Source: Paraburkholderia kururiensis (GTDB lineage: Bacteria; Pseudomonadota; Gammaproteobacteria; Burkholderiales; Burkholderiaceae). Taken from it: 64,000 nucleotides of DNA. Where the stretch lies: NCBI RefSeq assembly GCF_034424375.1, contig NZ_CP139965.1, forward strand, positions 3,844,001 to 3,908,000. Direction: 5' to 3'. Under the pieces are notes generated by a model. The model worked only from the letters and a program-made list of their open reading frames with translations. It was not told the origin of the DNA and searched no databases. Below, one piece after another: positions 19,659-29,054 of this stretch; the first letter of the stretch is position 1, and every line of letters starts with the position of its first letter. Both the position numbers and the translations under genes were made by a program.

Positions 19659-21251
19659 TCAAACGCCGATACCTTCGAGAATCTCGTCGTGCTTCTCGCG
19701 CTCGTCCAGATACTCGGTGCGGTAGCCCGTACGCACACCCCAGTAATAGAACACCAGCGAAAACGCGATCACGACGACCATGTCCCAGCCGTAGGGAATC
19801 AGGTTGTGCCCGCCGAACTCCTTGCTGCCGATCAGCGAAAGCAGCGCCATGACGGGCAGATACGCCACCAGCCACCACGCCGCCTTCAGGTCGCGGCCCC
19901 AGCCGCTCCACCCCGACTTGCCTTGGAAGTAGAAGTACACCGGCAGCGCGACGATCATCAGCAGAATGATCTCGCCCGTCAGCGGCCACTTCGCCCAGTA
20001 CAGGATCAGCGACGCGCACACGAAGGCGAACGGCGCAATCACCGACATGCCGGGAATGTGCAGCGGACGCTCCAGATCCGTGGCCGAACGGCGCAGCGCC
20101 ATCAGGCTGATCGGGCCCGTGAGATACGAGATCACGGTCGCAACCGAGATCACGGCCGCGAGCGAACTCCAGCCGCGGAAGAAGAACAGGAAGATGAACG
20201 ACACGAGCAGGTTGAACCACATGGCCTGACGCGGCACGCCGTAGAACGGATGCACGTTGCCGAAGATCTTCGGCATCGTGTTGTTGCGCTCCATGGCGTA
20301 GATCATGCGCGTCGTGGTCGCCATGTAGGTCGTGCCGGTGCCGCTCGGGCTCACGAACGCGTCCACATAGAGAAGGATGGCCAGCCAGTTCAGGTTCAGC
20401 GCGATCGCCAGTTCGGCGAACGGCGACTTGAAGTTGAACTGGTTCCAGCCCTTCATGACGTCGGACGGGCTCACCGCGCCGATGTAGGCGATCTGCAGCA
20501 GCACGTAGATCACGAGCGCCAGCAGGATAGAGCCGATCACCGCGAACGGCACGCTCTTCGCCGGATTGCGCGCTTCGCCGGCGAGGTTGATCGGGCTCTG
20601 GAAGCCGTTGAACGCGAACACGATGCCGCTCGTCGCCACCGCCGTCATCACGGCCGACCAGCCATACGGCGCGAACGTGCTGGCTTCGCCGAAGTTCTCG
20701 TGATGGAAGCCCGTGGCCATGAGACCGGCAATGGTCAGGCCCGGAATCAGGAACTTGAACACGGTGATGGCCGAGTTCGCGCGTGCGAAGACCTTCACGC
20801 CCCAATAGTTCAGCAGGAAGTACACGATCACGAGCAATGCCGAGAGCAATAACCCTGTTGTGGTGAGTTCACCGCCCACGAAGAGCTGGTGCGCCCACTC
20901 GTACGGCCAGGTGCTCATGTACTGGATGGAGGCTTCGGCCTCGATGGGAATCACCGAGACAATGGCGATCCAGTTGGCCCACGCGCTGATGAACCCCACG
21001 AGCGAGCCGTGCGAGTAGCGCGCATAGCGCACCATGCCGCCGGATTCCGGGAACATCGCGCCGAGTTCGGCATAGGTGAGCGCAATGGCGAGAATCACGA
21101 CCGCACCGATGATCCATGCGCAGATCGCGGCCGGCCCGGCAATCTTGGCGGCCTTCCATGCTCCGAAGAGCCAGCCGGAGCCGATGATGGAACCCAGTCC
21201 GGTCAGCATCAGCGCGATCGGACCAATGTTCCGTTGAATAGAACTTTTCAC
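19659..21251 (-). CDS. APC-family amino acid permease
   Basis: The 530-residue protein has about 12 to 14 hydrophobic segments. The APC signature GLGSIIGSGWLFGAW is in the first segment, followed by PESGGMVRYARYSHG. The GTG start at 21251 is chosen because AGGAGA lies four bases upstream and the conserved part begins directly after (KSSIQRNIGPIALMLTG). The sequence resembles YveA-like proton-coupled acidic amino acid transporters, but the substrate is a guess. It faces the cold-shock gene across a 441-base divergent region. Confidence 0.9.
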   Translation of the reverse strand: MKSSIQRNIGPIALMLTGLGSIIGSGWLFGAWKAAKIAGPAAICAWIIGAVVILAIALTYAELGAMFPESGGMVRYARYSHGSLVGFISAWANWIAIVSVIPIEAEASIQYMSTWPYEWAHQLFVGGELTTTGLLLSALLVIVYFLLNYWGVKVFARANSAITVFKFLIPGLTIAGLMATGFHHENFGEASTFAPYGWSAVMTAVATSGIVFAFNGFQSPINLAGEARNPAKSVPFAVIGSILLALVIYVLLQIAYIGAVSPSDVMKGWNQFNFKSPFAELAIALNLNWLAILLYVDAFVSPSGTGTTYMATTTRMIYAMERNNTMPKIFGNVHPFYGVPRQAMWFNLLVSFIFLFFFRGWSSLAAVISVATVISYLTGPISLMALRRSATDLERPLHIPGMSVIAPFAFVCASLILYWAKWPLTGEIILLMIVALPVYFYFQGKSGWSGWGRDLKAAWWLVAYLPVMALLSLIGSKEFGGHNLIPYGWDMVVVIAFSLVFYYWGVRTGYRTEYLDEREKHDEILEGIGV

Positions 21252-21692
21252 GTCATCTCCTGTATCAAGCGCAGCTTGACGCTGCGGCGCCCCCTCTGAC
21301 GTGGGGCTCTCGCGGGCGTCGCACATGCATGCGCGAGCGTGTTTTCTGGGTGCAACCGCCGCGCGGCGCGTAGTTTAACGGTTGCACCAGCCGATTGCAG
21401 TCAAAATCCGGGTTGTCCCTACAAAAAAATGCGCGTTGGCGCAAGCTTTGTAAGCGTAAACAGGGCCCGGTTCGATTGCGTCGGACGAAAGCCCCTGCAT
21501 TTCCCTGGGTTGCAGTTGACCTTCCTTGAAAATCGCCGTATAAAGACCGGGCAGGATTTCAAGCGGCGAGTGTGAATTGGTCTTTCGTGGTTCGCCCATC
21601 AACGGTACTCCGGCTGTCCTATTACCCCCCTTCCTTGATTTTCGTGCACATCCCAACGGGCTTCGGCTCAAATTCATCTTTAGGAAAGTAAT
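21252..21692 (+). promoter_or_regulatory. Divergent region with cold-shock promoter and long 5' leader
   Basis: TTGACC (21516-21521), a 17-base spacer and TATAAA (21539-21544) form a good sigma-70 promoter for the cold-shock gene. Transcription would begin near 21551, leaving a leader of about 140 bases, as is typical of CspA-type messages whose leader refolds in the cold. AGGAAA lies just before the ATG. The permease promoter must lie on the other strand of the same stretch; I cannot place it. Confidence 0.6.
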
Positions 21693-21896
21693 ATGGAAAC
21701 CGGTACCGTCAAGTGGTTCAATGACGCTAAGGGCTTTGGCTTCATCACCCCGGACGGCGGCGGCGAAGACCTGTTCGCGCATTTCTCGGAAATCCGCGTG
21801 GAAGGCTTCAAGACGCTGCAAGAGAACCAAAAGGTTCAGTTCGAAGTGAAGACTGGCCCGAAGGGCAAGCAAGCCGCGAACATCAAGCCGCTGTAA
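21693..21896 (+). CDS. CspA-family cold-shock protein
   Basis: The 67-residue single cold-shock domain has RNP1 KGFGFI and RNP2 LFAHFSEI, which bind single-stranded nucleic acid. It acts as an RNA chaperone. Betaproteobacteria carry several paralogs, so no specific symbol is assigned. A long leader and a strong terminator flank it. Confidence 0.97.
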   Translation: METGTVKWFNDAKGFGFITPDGGGEDLFAHFSEIRVEGFKTLQENQKVQFEVKTGPKGKQAANIKPL

Positions 21897-21957
21897 GCAG
21901 GAGCAAGCGGCACGCCCAGGCCACACGCGGCTTGGGCCTCTACGCTCCCTGACGCGG

Positions 21958-21995
21958 AAAAAACCCCACGCTTCGTTCGAAGGTGGGGTTTTGTC
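21958..21995 (+). terminator. Terminator after the cold-shock gene
   Basis: AAAACCCCAC and GTGGGGTTTT form a 10-bp stem around a 13-base loop that can itself pair, ending in a T run. It lies about 60 bases after the stop codon. Confidence 0.92.
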
Positions 21996-22124
21996 ATTTC
22001 TGGGGCGTTGCGGGCGGGCTTCGCAGAGGCGTGGCTGGAACCGTGCTGGATGGCAGCCCGCAGAGCGGCCATGCCTGACCGGCAGATCGCCTCGCGCGTC
22101 TTCTCGTGGCCGTTCGCGCTGCGC

Positions 22125-23375
22125 TCAGCCGAACAGCCGGCGCGCGTGAATACCAAGGCCCGTCGCCACGCTGGCAAGCCGGTCGCCGAAGACCGGACGA
22201 GCTTCGGGGAACGCGGCGGCGAGCGCGTTCGAGAGAAACGCGAGCCCCGTCGAGCCGCCCGTGAAGTACACCGCGCTCACCTCACGCGGCGCGACGCCCG
22301 CCGCGCGCACCGTCTCGCGCGCCGCCTCGACGATACGGCGGGTTTCCTCCATGCCGGCCTCGATGAGTTGCGCCTCGTCGAATGCGAGGCGCAACCCTTC
22401 TTCCACCTCTTCCAGATCGATCATCGTTTCGCCGCCCGCAGCCACGCCGATCTTCGCTTCCTCGGCGCGTGCGGCGAGCGCATGACCCAGACGCCTTTCG
22501 AGCACGCGCACGAGGCGGTCGTGCTGGCGCGTGTCGCGGAACAGATGGCGCATCAGCTTCAGTTCCGTCACACGTTTGGGCGTGTACACGGTATTGATTA
22601 GATGCCAGGTCGCGAGGTCGAAGTAGATGCGATTCGGCATCTCGCGCCCTTCGGTGTCGAGCGTCCGATAGCCGAATTCCGGCAGGATCGCGGACAACTC
22701 CACGCGGCGGTCGAAGTCCGTGCCGGCCACGTGCACGCCGTGGTGCGCGAGCACGTCGTCCTTGCGTTCGAGGCGCGACATGCGAGCCGGCCCCACGCGC
22801 ACGAGCGAAAAGTCTGATGTGCCGCCGCCGATGTCGGCCACGAGCACGAGCCCTTCTTCGGCGAGGCGCGACTCGTAGTCGAACGCCGCCGCAATCGGCT
22901 CGTACTGGAAATGGATTTCCGCCAGCCCGATGGAGCGCGCCGCCGCTTCGAGCTGGCGCTGCGCGAGCGCGTCGGCGCGCGGGTCGTCGTCGACGAAGAA
23001 CACCGGGCGGCCCAGCACCGCGCGCGATATCGCGCTGCCCGCACACGCCTCGGCGCGTTGCTTGAGGTGCGCGAGGAAAGTGGCGATCACGTCCGTATAG
23101 CGAATGGCGCTGCCGTCGCCGAGGTCCGTCGTGGTCTCGGCGAGCGGTGACCCGAGGATGCTCTTCATCGACCGCATGAGCCGGCCGTCGAAGCCGTCCA
23201 CGTACGCCGCCAGCGCGGCGCGGCCGAATTCGCGGGTGTGTTCGTCGGTATTGAAGAAGACCGCGGTGGGCAGCGTGGTGTACGCGCCCTCCACCGGGGC
23301 GAGGCGCATCGACGCGCCGTCGGGCAAGGCGACGGCCGAATTGGACGTGCCGAAGTCAATCGCGCAGAAGTTCAT
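22125..23375 (-). CDS. Hsp70-like protein, YegD type
   Basis: The 416-residue protein has an actin/Hsp70 nucleotide-binding domain: CAIDFGTSNSAVAL at the N terminus (phosphate 1), LVADIGGGTSDFSLVRV (phosphate 2) and VYFTGGSTGLAFLSNALAAAFP (adenosine motif). The substrate-binding domain of DnaK is lacking, as in YegD. A role as an atypical chaperone is known only by family resemblance. It is divergent from the MFS gene at 23686. Confidence 0.9.
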   Translation of the reverse strand: MNFCAIDFGTSNSAVALPDGASMRLAPVEGAYTTLPTAVFFNTDEHTREFGRAALAAYVDGFDGRLMRSMKSILGSPLAETTTDLGDGSAIRYTDVIATFLAHLKQRAEACAGSAISRAVLGRPVFFVDDDPRADALAQRQLEAAARSIGLAEIHFQYEPIAAAFDYESRLAEEGLVLVADIGGGTSDFSLVRVGPARMSRLERKDDVLAHHGVHVAGTDFDRRVELSAILPEFGYRTLDTEGREMPNRIYFDLATWHLINTVYTPKRVTELKLMRHLFRDTRQHDRLVRVLERRLGHALAARAEEAKIGVAAGGETMIDLEEVEEGLRLAFDEAQLIEAGMEETRRIVEAARETVRAAGVAPREVSAVYFTGGSTGLAFLSNALAAAFPEARPVFGDRLASVATGLGIHARRLFG

Positions 23376-23685
23376 GGCTGGACTCGCCGCTCACGGCTGA
23401 CGCGGAAAAATGAGGACGGGCTTTGTATCATGAAAACCGCTTGGCGATCAACCGGATAGCTGCGCGGCAGCCAACCGGGAACGGCGATTGCGTAACCGCT
23501 CGACTATGCCCGTTGCCGGGCCAGAGCGAAGCGACGCAGTGCGTGGAAGCGAAGGCGCGTCGCCGGGCGTGATCTGCCCGTCCGCACGCTTCACGCGGCA
23601 CGCGTCGCGCCCCGCCACGCCCAACAACGCGACAACACTTCGACAACAACACGCCGCGAACGCAGCCCCAAGGAGACGCCAAGCC
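23376..23685. other. Divergent intergenic region
   Basis: This 310-base spacer lies between the Hsp70-like gene (leftward) and the MFS gene (rightward) and must hold both promoters. The only signal I can support is AAGGAG at 23670-23675, ahead of the ATG at 23686. The open frame that runs through it from 23488 has no recognisable protein sequence before that ATG. Confidence 0.4.
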
Positions 23686-25287
23686 ATGTCCCGGCCGCCC
23701 CCCGCCTCAGCAGACGATACGTCGACCGCCATCGCCATCGTCCAGACCGATCTGCCCTCGCGGCTCGACCGGCTGCCGTGGGGCCGCTTCCATACGCTGA
23801 TCGTCGTGGCGCTAGGCGTGACCTGGCTGCTGGACGGCCTTGAGGTCACGCTGGCCGGCGCCGTGGCGGGCGCGCTGAAGGCCAGTCCCGCGCTGCGGTT
23901 TTCGAACGCCGATGTCGGGTTGGCCGGCAGCGCCTACATCGCGGGCGCCGTGCTCGGTGCGCTGGGGTTCGGCTGGCTCACCGACCGCCTCGGCCGCCGG
24001 CGCCTCTTCTTCGTCACGCTCGGTCTCTACCTCACGGCGACGGCCGCCACGGCGCTGTCGTGGAATCTGACAAGCTTCATCGTGTTCCGCTTTCTCACGG
24101 GGGCGGGCATAGGCGGCGAATACACCGCCATCAATTCGACGATCCAGGAGTTCACGCCGGCACGCGTGCGAGGCTGGACCGATCTCGGCATCAACGGCAC
24201 GTTCTGGGTGGGCGCGGCGCTAGGCGCGACGGGGTCGCTCGTGCTGCTCGACCCCGGCCTGCTGCCGGGCGACTGGGGTTGGCGCGCGTGCTTTCTGATC
24301 GGCGCCGCGCTCGCGCTCGCTATCCTGCCCATGCGCCGATGGATTCCCGAAAGCCCGCGCTGGCTCATGACGCACGGCGACCACGAGACCGCGAAGTCGG
24401 TGGTCGAGGACATCGAAACGCGCTTTCGCCGCGCGGGCCACACCCTCGCCGACGACGCGCTGCGCCCGCTGCGTCTGCGCGCGCGGCACCGCACGCCGCT
24501 GCGCGAAGTGCTGCACGCGCTCTTCGTCCGGCACCGGCACCGCTCGCTCGTGGGCCTTTCGTTGATGACCGCGCAGGCGTTCTTCTACAACGCGATCTTC
24601 TTCACCTACGCCCTCGTACTCACGGACTTCTATCACGTGCCGGGCGCGCACGTCGGGTGGTATCTGCTTCCGTTCGCAGCGGGCAACTTCGTCGGACCAA
24701 TCGTGCTGGGGCGGCTCTTCGACATTGCCGGCCGACGCACGATGATCGCGGCCACGTACGCCATTTCGGGCGTGCTGCTGACCGTGAGCGGCTATCTCTT
24801 CGAGCAGCAGTGGCTCACCCTCACGACGCAGACGGCCGCGTGGATGGCGATCTTCTTCTTCGCCTCCGCGGCGGCGAGTTCGGCCTACCTGACGGTGAGC
24901 GAATCGTTTCCGTTGGAAATCCGCGCGCTTGCCATCGCGGTGTTCTACGCGTTCGGCACGGCGCTGGGCGGCATTGCGGGGCCGGCCTTCTTCGGCCGGC
25001 TGATCGATACGCATCAGCGCAGCGAAGTCTTCACCGGTTATCTGACGGGGTCGCTGCTGATGATTGCAGCCGCCGTGATCGCGGCGATCTGGGGTGTGGA
25101 CGCGGAGCGCAAGTCGCTGGAGACAGTGGCGGCGCCGCTATCCGAAGTCGGGGATGAAGAGGCGGAGCGCGGCGCGCAGGCGATGCCGAAAAATGCGTCA
25201 GTTGGCGTGGCCGCCGCGCTCGCTCCGGGCGTCGCCCGCGAAAGCGGCACGGCGAACGACACGCCAGCAAGTGGCGAGCGCGCATAG
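23686..25287 (+). CDS. MFS transporter, sugar/organic-acid porter type
   Basis: The 533-residue protein has about 12 hydrophobic segments. The MFS signature GWLTDRLGRRRLFFVTLGLY is followed by FRFLTGAGIGGEYTAINS and RWIPESPRWLM, and LGRLFDIAGRRTMIA repeats the motif in the second half. This pattern matches the sugar porter/metabolite:H+ symporter group. The C-terminal tail of about 45 residues is low-complexity. The ATG at 23686 has AAGGAG upstream. The substrate is unknown. Confidence 0.9.
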   Translation: MSRPPPASADDTSTAIAIVQTDLPSRLDRLPWGRFHTLIVVALGVTWLLDGLEVTLAGAVAGALKASPALRFSNADVGLAGSAYIAGAVLGALGFGWLTDRLGRRRLFFVTLGLYLTATAATALSWNLTSFIVFRFLTGAGIGGEYTAINSTIQEFTPARVRGWTDLGINGTFWVGAALGATGSLVLLDPGLLPGDWGWRACFLIGAALALAILPMRRWIPESPRWLMTHGDHETAKSVVEDIETRFRRAGHTLADDALRPLRLRARHRTPLREVLHALFVRHRHRSLVGLSLMTAQAFFYNAIFFTYALVLTDFYHVPGAHVGWYLLPFAAGNFVGPIVLGRLFDIAGRRTMIAATYAISGVLLTVSGYLFEQQWLTLTTQTAAWMAIFFFASAAASSAYLTVSESFPLEIRALAIAVFYAFGTALGGIAGPAFFGRLIDTHQRSEVFTGYLTGSLLMIAAAVIAAIWGVDAERKSLETVAAPLSEVGDEEAERGAQAMPKNASVGVAAALAPGVARESGTANDTPASGERA

Positions 25288-25512
25288 CGGGAGGCGGTGT
25301 GCGCCGGGGTGGCGAAGTGACATCGCCCAATGGAACGCAGCGGCGGTGCTTCGTTGCTGGACGCCGTGCGGCGCAACTGCACGACTCGGCGCGGCCTGCG
25401 AACGCAACGCCGATGCGATGCGATGCGGGCAAACTGGCAAAGCCAACGCCAACCCGCCATGCGAAGCCCTCCGCATTCACGCCACACCTGCCGCCGCGCC
25501 CTCCTCAAAACC

Positions 25513-26106
25513 TCAGAACGCCTTATTCCACGCGCCGCCGTACGCGATCTCGCCCACCGGCAAGCGCGCACGCTCCGCCTTTTCGCGGTCGCGCAACACG
25601 GGCTCGAGCTTCTGCGCGTCGCCATGGTGGGCAAGCGAGATAACGGCGATCACCTCGACGTCTTCCGGAATCGCGAATTCCTTGCGGAACGCCGGCACAT
25701 CGACGCCGCTCATCTGGTGCGCGGCAAGGCCGAGCGCATGCGCCTGGAGCACCAGCGACATCGCGGCGGCGCCCGCGTCGTAGAGCGCCGTGCGGTTCAC
25801 TTCGCCCTTGGCGTTGCGCGTGTGTGCCGTCACGGCGATCAGCACCGGCGCCGACGCATTCCACTGCTGGTTGAACGGCACGAGCGTGCCGAAGGCGCGC
25901 TTGAAGGCGGCCTCGTCGGCGAAGCGATCGAACACGATAAAGCGCCACGGCTGCGCGTTATACGCCGACGGCGCCCAGCGCGCGGCTTCGAGCACGGCGC
26001 GCAGCGCGTCGCGGGAAATCGGCTCGGCGGCGTAGGCACGCGGGCTCCAGCGGCCGGCGAGCAGATCGTGGATGGGCACTTCGGTCGGAGCGGGTTTGTG
26101 GCTCAT
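25513..26106 (-). CDS. Nitroreductase-family FMN oxidoreductase
   Basis: The 197-residue protein has the FMN-binding GRWSPRAYAAEPIS near the start, then EAARWAPSAYNAQPWRFIVF and GLAAHQMSGVDVPAFRKEFAIPEDVEVIAVISLA. It would form a homodimer that reduces nitro- or quinone-type compounds with NAD(P)H. The gene is leftward, with 225 bases of empty spacer separating its stop from the convergent MFS gene. Confidence 0.92.
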   Translation of the reverse strand: MSHKPAPTEVPIHDLLAGRWSPRAYAAEPISRDALRAVLEAARWAPSAYNAQPWRFIVFDRFADEAAFKRAFGTLVPFNQQWNASAPVLIAVTAHTRNAKGEVNRTALYDAGAAAMSLVLQAHALGLAAHQMSGVDVPAFRKEFAIPEDVEVIAVISLAHHGDAQKLEPVLRDREKAERARLPVGEIAYGGAWNKAF

Positions 26107-26307
26107 GGGCGTCTCTCGGTGCGGTGGGTCGTGATGATCCTGATGCCCCGCGGCCCGAAGATGCCGGCCGCGGAAGCATGAACGACCGACGCCCGGCAGG
26201 CGTCAGTCGCCAAAGGGTCATAGCATAACCGGGAGACACGGCAGGCGTTGTGCAGCCTGTTCAAATGCTAAGCATCCGCGAGGGAATAGACGCGCAGCGC
26301 CTTGCGC

Positions 26308-27591
26308 CTATACCGCCGCAGCCACCGCCCGCTGCTCGCCACGATTGATCCGCAGCACGATGACGGACGCGATCAAACACAGACCGCCCGAAATCATCGA
26401 CGCCACCGTGTAAGTGCCAAGGCTCGCGCGCAGCATGCCGGCGCCCAGCGCCGCGAACGCCGCACCCAGCTGGTGGCCCGCCACAACCCAGCCGAACACG
26501 ACAGGGGCGGCCTCCTTGCCGTAGACGTCGGTGGCAAGGCGCACCGTGGGCGGCACGGTGGCGATCCAGTCGAGCCCGTAGAAGACAGCAAAAATCGGCA
26601 GCCCGAAGAAGTCGATACCGAAGGCGTGCGGCAGGTAAATCAGCGAAAGACCGCGCAGTCCGTAGTACCAGAAGAGCAGCACCCGGCTGTTGAAGCGATC
26701 CGAGAGCCAGCCCGAAAGCGTCGTGCCGAACAGATCGAAGATGCCCATGGTGGCGAGCAGCGACGCGCCCTGCACTTCGGTCATGCCGTAGTCGCCGCAC
26801 ATGGCGATCAGGTGCGTGCCCACATAGCCGTTCGTGCTCGCGCCGCAGATGAAGAAGCTGAAGAACAGCAGCCAGAAGTCGCGCGTACGGCTCGCCATGG
26901 CTAGCGTGCCGAACGCCACCTTGAGCGGATTCTGTGCAGCAGCCACCGGCGCGGGTGGCGCGTCGTGCGCTTCGCCGAACGGGCGCAGCTTCAGATCCGC
27001 GGGACGCTCCGGCAACAGGAACGCCACGAGCGGCAGCACCACGGCCGCAGCCGCCGCCACGACGAGCACGACTGCCTGCCAGCCGTGCTTTTCGGCGATG
27101 GCCGCAAGCAGCGGCAGGAACACGAGCTGACCAGTGGCGGAACTCGCGGTGAGAATGCCCATCGCGAGGCCGCGATGCGTGCTGAACCAGCGGTTCACCA
27201 CCGTCGCCGAGAGCGTGAGGGCCGCCACGCCGGTTGCGCCGCCCACCATCACGCCCCACACGAGGATCATCTGCCACGGATGGGTCATCATGGCCGAGAG
27301 CGCCACGCCCGCGCCCATCGTGCCCACCGCCGTGAGGATGGTGGGCCGCACGCCGAAGCGCTGCATGGCCGCCGCCGCGAACGGGCCCATCAACCCATAA
27401 AGCGCGATGTTCACCGATATGGCGAGCGAAATCGTCGCGCGGCTCCAGCCGAACTGGTGCTCGAGCGGGACCATCATCACGCTGGGCGTGGCCCGCGTTC
27501 CGGCGGCCGCGAGCAGCACCAGAAACACCACGGCCACCGCCAGCCAGCCGTAGTGAAACCGCCCGCCGACTATCTTTGCTGCCCAGTTCAT
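26308..27591 (-). CDS. MFS transporter under TetR control
   Basis: The 427-residue protein has about 12 hydrophobic segments. The loop motif GPFAAAAMQRFGVRPTI lies in the N-terminal half and LSGWLSDRFNSRVLL in the second, placing it with the monocarboxylate/oxalate-formate-like MFS group. The ATG at 27591 has AAGGAG upstream; a longer frame to 27636 is less likely. It is divergent from a TetR gene, and two operator palindromes lie between them, so it is probably repressed by that protein and may export or import its inducer. Confidence 0.9.
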   Translation of the reverse strand: MNWAAKIVGGRFHYGWLAVAVVFLVLLAAAGTRATPSVMMVPLEHQFGWSRATISLAISVNIALYGLMGPFAAAAMQRFGVRPTILTAVGTMGAGVALSAMMTHPWQMILVWGVMVGGATGVAALTLSATVVNRWFSTHRGLAMGILTASSATGQLVFLPLLAAIAEKHGWQAVVLVVAAAAAVVLPLVAFLLPERPADLKLRPFGEAHDAPPAPVAAAQNPLKVAFGTLAMASRTRDFWLLFFSFFICGASTNGYVGTHLIAMCGDYGMTEVQGASLLATMGIFDLFGTTLSGWLSDRFNSRVLLFWYYGLRGLSLIYLPHAFGIDFFGLPIFAVFYGLDWIATVPPTVRLATDVYGKEAAPVVFGWVVAGHQLGAAFAALGAGMLRASLGTYTVASMISGGLCLIASVIVLRINRGEQRAVAAAV

Positions 27592-27656
27592 CTGCGCTCC
27601 TTCGTCTTTTTGTTGGGCGCGCTTTCGGCGCAGCACCGATTCGTCATCCGAGGATT

Positions 27657-27706
27657 GTTACCGATCAGTAACAAGGTCGTTGCGATACTAGTTACCGCTC
27701 GGTAAC
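27657..27706. promoter_or_regulatory. Two TetR-type operator palindromes
   Basis: GTTACCGATCAGTAAC (27657-27672) and GTTACCGCTCGGTAAC (27691-27706) are near-perfect dyads sharing GTTACCG..C.GTAAC. They lie 34 bp apart centre to centre, in the spacer between the divergent MFS and TetR genes. The spacing puts them on almost the same face of the helix, suited to two repressor dimers. Confidence 0.82.
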
Positions 27707-27748
27707 ATGTCAAGGCATCGCCCCGACGTCATTACAGGGAGCATGGAC

Positions 27749-28393
27749 ATGTCGCAACACGAATCTTCATCCGCAGCCGGCACGCGGCGCCCGCCCACTG
27801 CCGCATCGCAGGCGCACGAGCATCTGCTCTCTGCCGCGGCCGAACTGTTCTATCGCGAAGGCGTGCGTGCCGTCGGCGTGGAGGCCGTGGTGGAGCGCGC
27901 GGGCGTGAACAAGATGAGCCTCTACAGGCAGTTTTCGTCGAAGGACGATCTTGTCGTCGCGTACCTGAAGCGCTCCCACGACCGCTTCTTCCAACGCTTC
28001 GAGCGCAGCATCGAAAAGCACCCGGGCGACGCCGCGAAGCAGCTACTCCAGTATTTCGAAGACCTGGCGGAACGGGCGTCTGCAAAGGACTACCGCGGTT
28101 GTCCGTTCGTCAACGTCGCCGCCGAGTTTCCCGACGTGAACCACCCCGCGCGGCAATGCGTGACGGACAACAAGACGAAGCTGACGGCCCGGCTCACCGA
28201 ACTGGCCACCCAAGCCGGCGCAACCGACCCGTCCGCGCTCGCCAACGCGCTGGCGCTCCTGATCGAAGGCATTTACGCGGCAAGCCAGACGTACGGACCG
28301 GGCTGCGGGCCGATTCTGGCCGCGCCGAAGGTGGCCGCGCAGTTGATCGCGGCGGCCTGTCCGCAGGCACCGGCACAGCAGAGCGCACCGTAA
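27749..28393 (+). CDS. TetR/AcrR-family transcriptional regulator
   Basis: The 214-residue protein has the N-terminal TetR DNA-binding domain (LLSAAAELFYREGVRAVGVEAVVERAGVNKMSLYRQFSSKDDLV) and a helical ligand-binding domain with FEDLAERASAKDYRGCPFVNVAAEF. Several in-frame starts exist. ATG 27749 has GGGAG at proper spacing, whereas ATG 27707 touches the second operator and is rejected. It probably represses itself and the divergent MFS gene through the two palindromes upstream. Confidence 0.92.
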   Translation: MSQHESSSAAGTRRPPTAASQAHEHLLSAAAELFYREGVRAVGVEAVVERAGVNKMSLYRQFSSKDDLVVAYLKRSHDRFFQRFERSIEKHPGDAAKQLLQYFEDLAERASAKDYRGCPFVNVAAEFPDVNHPARQCVTDNKTKLTARLTELATQAGATDPSALANALALLIEGIYAASQTYGPGCGPILAAPKVAAQLIAAACPQAPAQQSAP

Positions 28394-28454
28394 CGGTGTC
28401 GGCAACGCGCCGTCTAGAATGACGGCTTTCGTACGTCGCCGCCGCCCCACCACC

Positions 28455-29015
28455 ATGCCGCTTTCCCCCGCCTCCCGCGAAACGATCCTGAGCGACACGC
28501 GCCACTGGCTCACGCGCGCCGTGATCGGCCTGAACCTGTGTCCGTTCGCGAAGAGCGTGCACGTGAAGAACCAGATTCGCTACGCGATCAGCGAAGCGAC
28601 CGACCTGGAAGGCGTGCTCGCGGACCTCGAAACGGAGCTGAAAGCGCTGGCTGAAGCCGACCCGGCAGACATCGACACGACGCTGCTGATTCTGCCCAAC
28701 GCATTCGCCCACTTCGCCGACTTCAACGACTGCACGCACTTCGCGGAGCGGCTGCTCGCGCAGCTGCGTCTGGAAGGCACGCTGCAGATTGCGAGCTTCC
28801 ATCCGCAGTTTCAGTTCGAAGGAACGCAAGCCGACGACATCGAGAACTACACGAATCGCGCGCCGTATCCGATCCTGCATCTGCTGCGCGAGGCGAGCAT
28901 CGACCGCGCCGTGGAGGCGTTTCCCGATGCCGCCCAGATCTACGAGCGCAACGAGGCCACGTTGCGCGAAATGGGACTGGAAGGCTGGCGCAAATGGATG
29001 AGCGAGCGGGACTGA
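28455..29015 (+). CDS. DUF1415-family protein
   Basis: The 186-residue protein has conserved features of DUF1415: the N-terminal TRHWLTRAVIGLNLCPFAKSV with a cysteine, TTLLILPNAFAHFADFND, and ASFHPQFQFEGTQADDIENYTNRAPYPILHLLREAS. Function is unknown; the CPFAK and ENYTNRAPYP motifs are nearly invariant in the family. The start at 28455 is chosen over an ATG 36 bases upstream because homologous sequence begins there. Confidence 0.9.
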   Translation: MPLSPASRETILSDTRHWLTRAVIGLNLCPFAKSVHVKNQIRYAISEATDLEGVLADLETELKALAEADPADIDTTLLILPNAFAHFADFNDCTHFAERLLAQLRLEGTLQIASFHPQFQFEGTQADDIENYTNRAPYPILHLLREASIDRAVEAFPDAAQIYERNEATLREMGLEGWRKWMSERD

Positions 29016-29054
29016 GACGTCCTTGGCGGCCCGTCGCCTCTCTCCACTCGCCCC

